Source: Paulinella micropora (Eukaryota; Cercozoa; Imbricatea; Euglyphida). Taken from it: a DNA stretch of 42,695 bases. The stretch is taken from positions 692,639 through 735,333 of the forward strand of contig BJOX01000232.1 in the NCBI GenBank assembly GCA_009731375.1, read 5' to 3'. The position numbers and the translations under genes are program-made. The notes beneath the pieces are model-generated. The model was not told the origin of the DNA. It did not search any database and saw nothing but the letters and a program-made list of their open reading frames with translations. Of the stretch, positions 42,555 through 42,695 are shown piece by piece (position 1 is the stretch's first letter; each line of letters starts with the position of its first letter).

Positions 42555-42695
42555 GTTTCGAGGCTATGTCGTTGTGTTGGCTCCGAGGCTATGTTGTTGT
42601 GTTGGTTCCGAGGCTATGTTGTTGTGTTGGTTCCGAGGCTCTGTTGTTGTGTGGGTTCCGAGGCTATGTCGATGTGGGTTCCGAGGCTATGTTGT
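42555..42695. repeat. 25-bp minisatellite at the right edge
   Basis: CGAGGCTATGTTGTTGTGTT plus GGTTC, repeated about six times with small variants (CTCTG, GATGTGG, shortened units). It runs off the end of the window. Confidence 0.88.

Overview
This is a eukaryotic nuclear contig. It has spliced genes with short exons, GT-AG introns, several classes of retrotransposon, a tRNA-derived SINE, very dense microsatellites and 13 runs of N. The organism cannot be fixed from the window. The one host gene is a GPN-loop GTPase 3 (GPN3) whose sequence ([34 protein letters not shown]) looks more protist/algal (possibly stramenopile) or plant-like than metazoan; I hold that at about 0.3 confidence. No bacterial features were seen.

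Layout. 1-3998: no recognisable gene; simple repeats, a diverged 95-bp duplication and a poly-C tract at a gap. 3999-10650: a nearly complete tyrosine-recombinase (DIRS-order) retrotransposon on the + strand. It has gag-like, RT-RNase H and tyrosine recombinase regions, bounded by split direct repeats (A1 ... B1-A2 ... B2) of the PAT/Kangaroo/Ngaro type. Its gag and RT reading frames are open, but the recombinase is broken by two frame changes. 10651-12108: no gene. 12109-17459: a Ty3/gypsy-like LTR element on the - strand with 130-bp LTRs, a 4-bp target duplication, PBS, PPT and an intact DD35E integrase frame. Protease, RT and most of RNase H have been deleted, and a 676-bp TG...CA solo LTR with its own 4-bp duplication is nested just before the integrase zinc finger. 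17464-26460: no gene; long microsatellites, two or more short interspersed repeat families (one clearly tRNA-derived) and a 502-bp unit repeated three times in tandem.

26471-41938: the GPN3 gene on the + strand. I place 13 short exons (29-93 bp); a predicted further exon (exon 2) falls where there is a 139-N gap. The joined frame stays open and gives roughly 280 residues, the usual size for GPN3, which works with GPN1/GPN2 in assembly and nuclear import of RNA polymerase II. Its introns total about 14.6 kb and are mostly microsatellite and interspersed repeats.

The most unusual feature is that the edges of at least six GPN3 exons (4, 5, 6, 7, 8 and 10), usually with the adjoining splice site, have been copied into the neighbouring introns as tandem arrays. 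These number 1, 4, 10, 12 upstream plus 2 downstream, 2 and 2 copies respectively, and each copy fades into a microsatellite at a point where exon or splice-site sequence resembles the repeat. Only one copy of each exon is complete. The result is an intron landscape full of decoy 5' and 3' splice sites. 41939-42695: downstream flank with degenerate tandem repeats and a 25-bp minisatellite.
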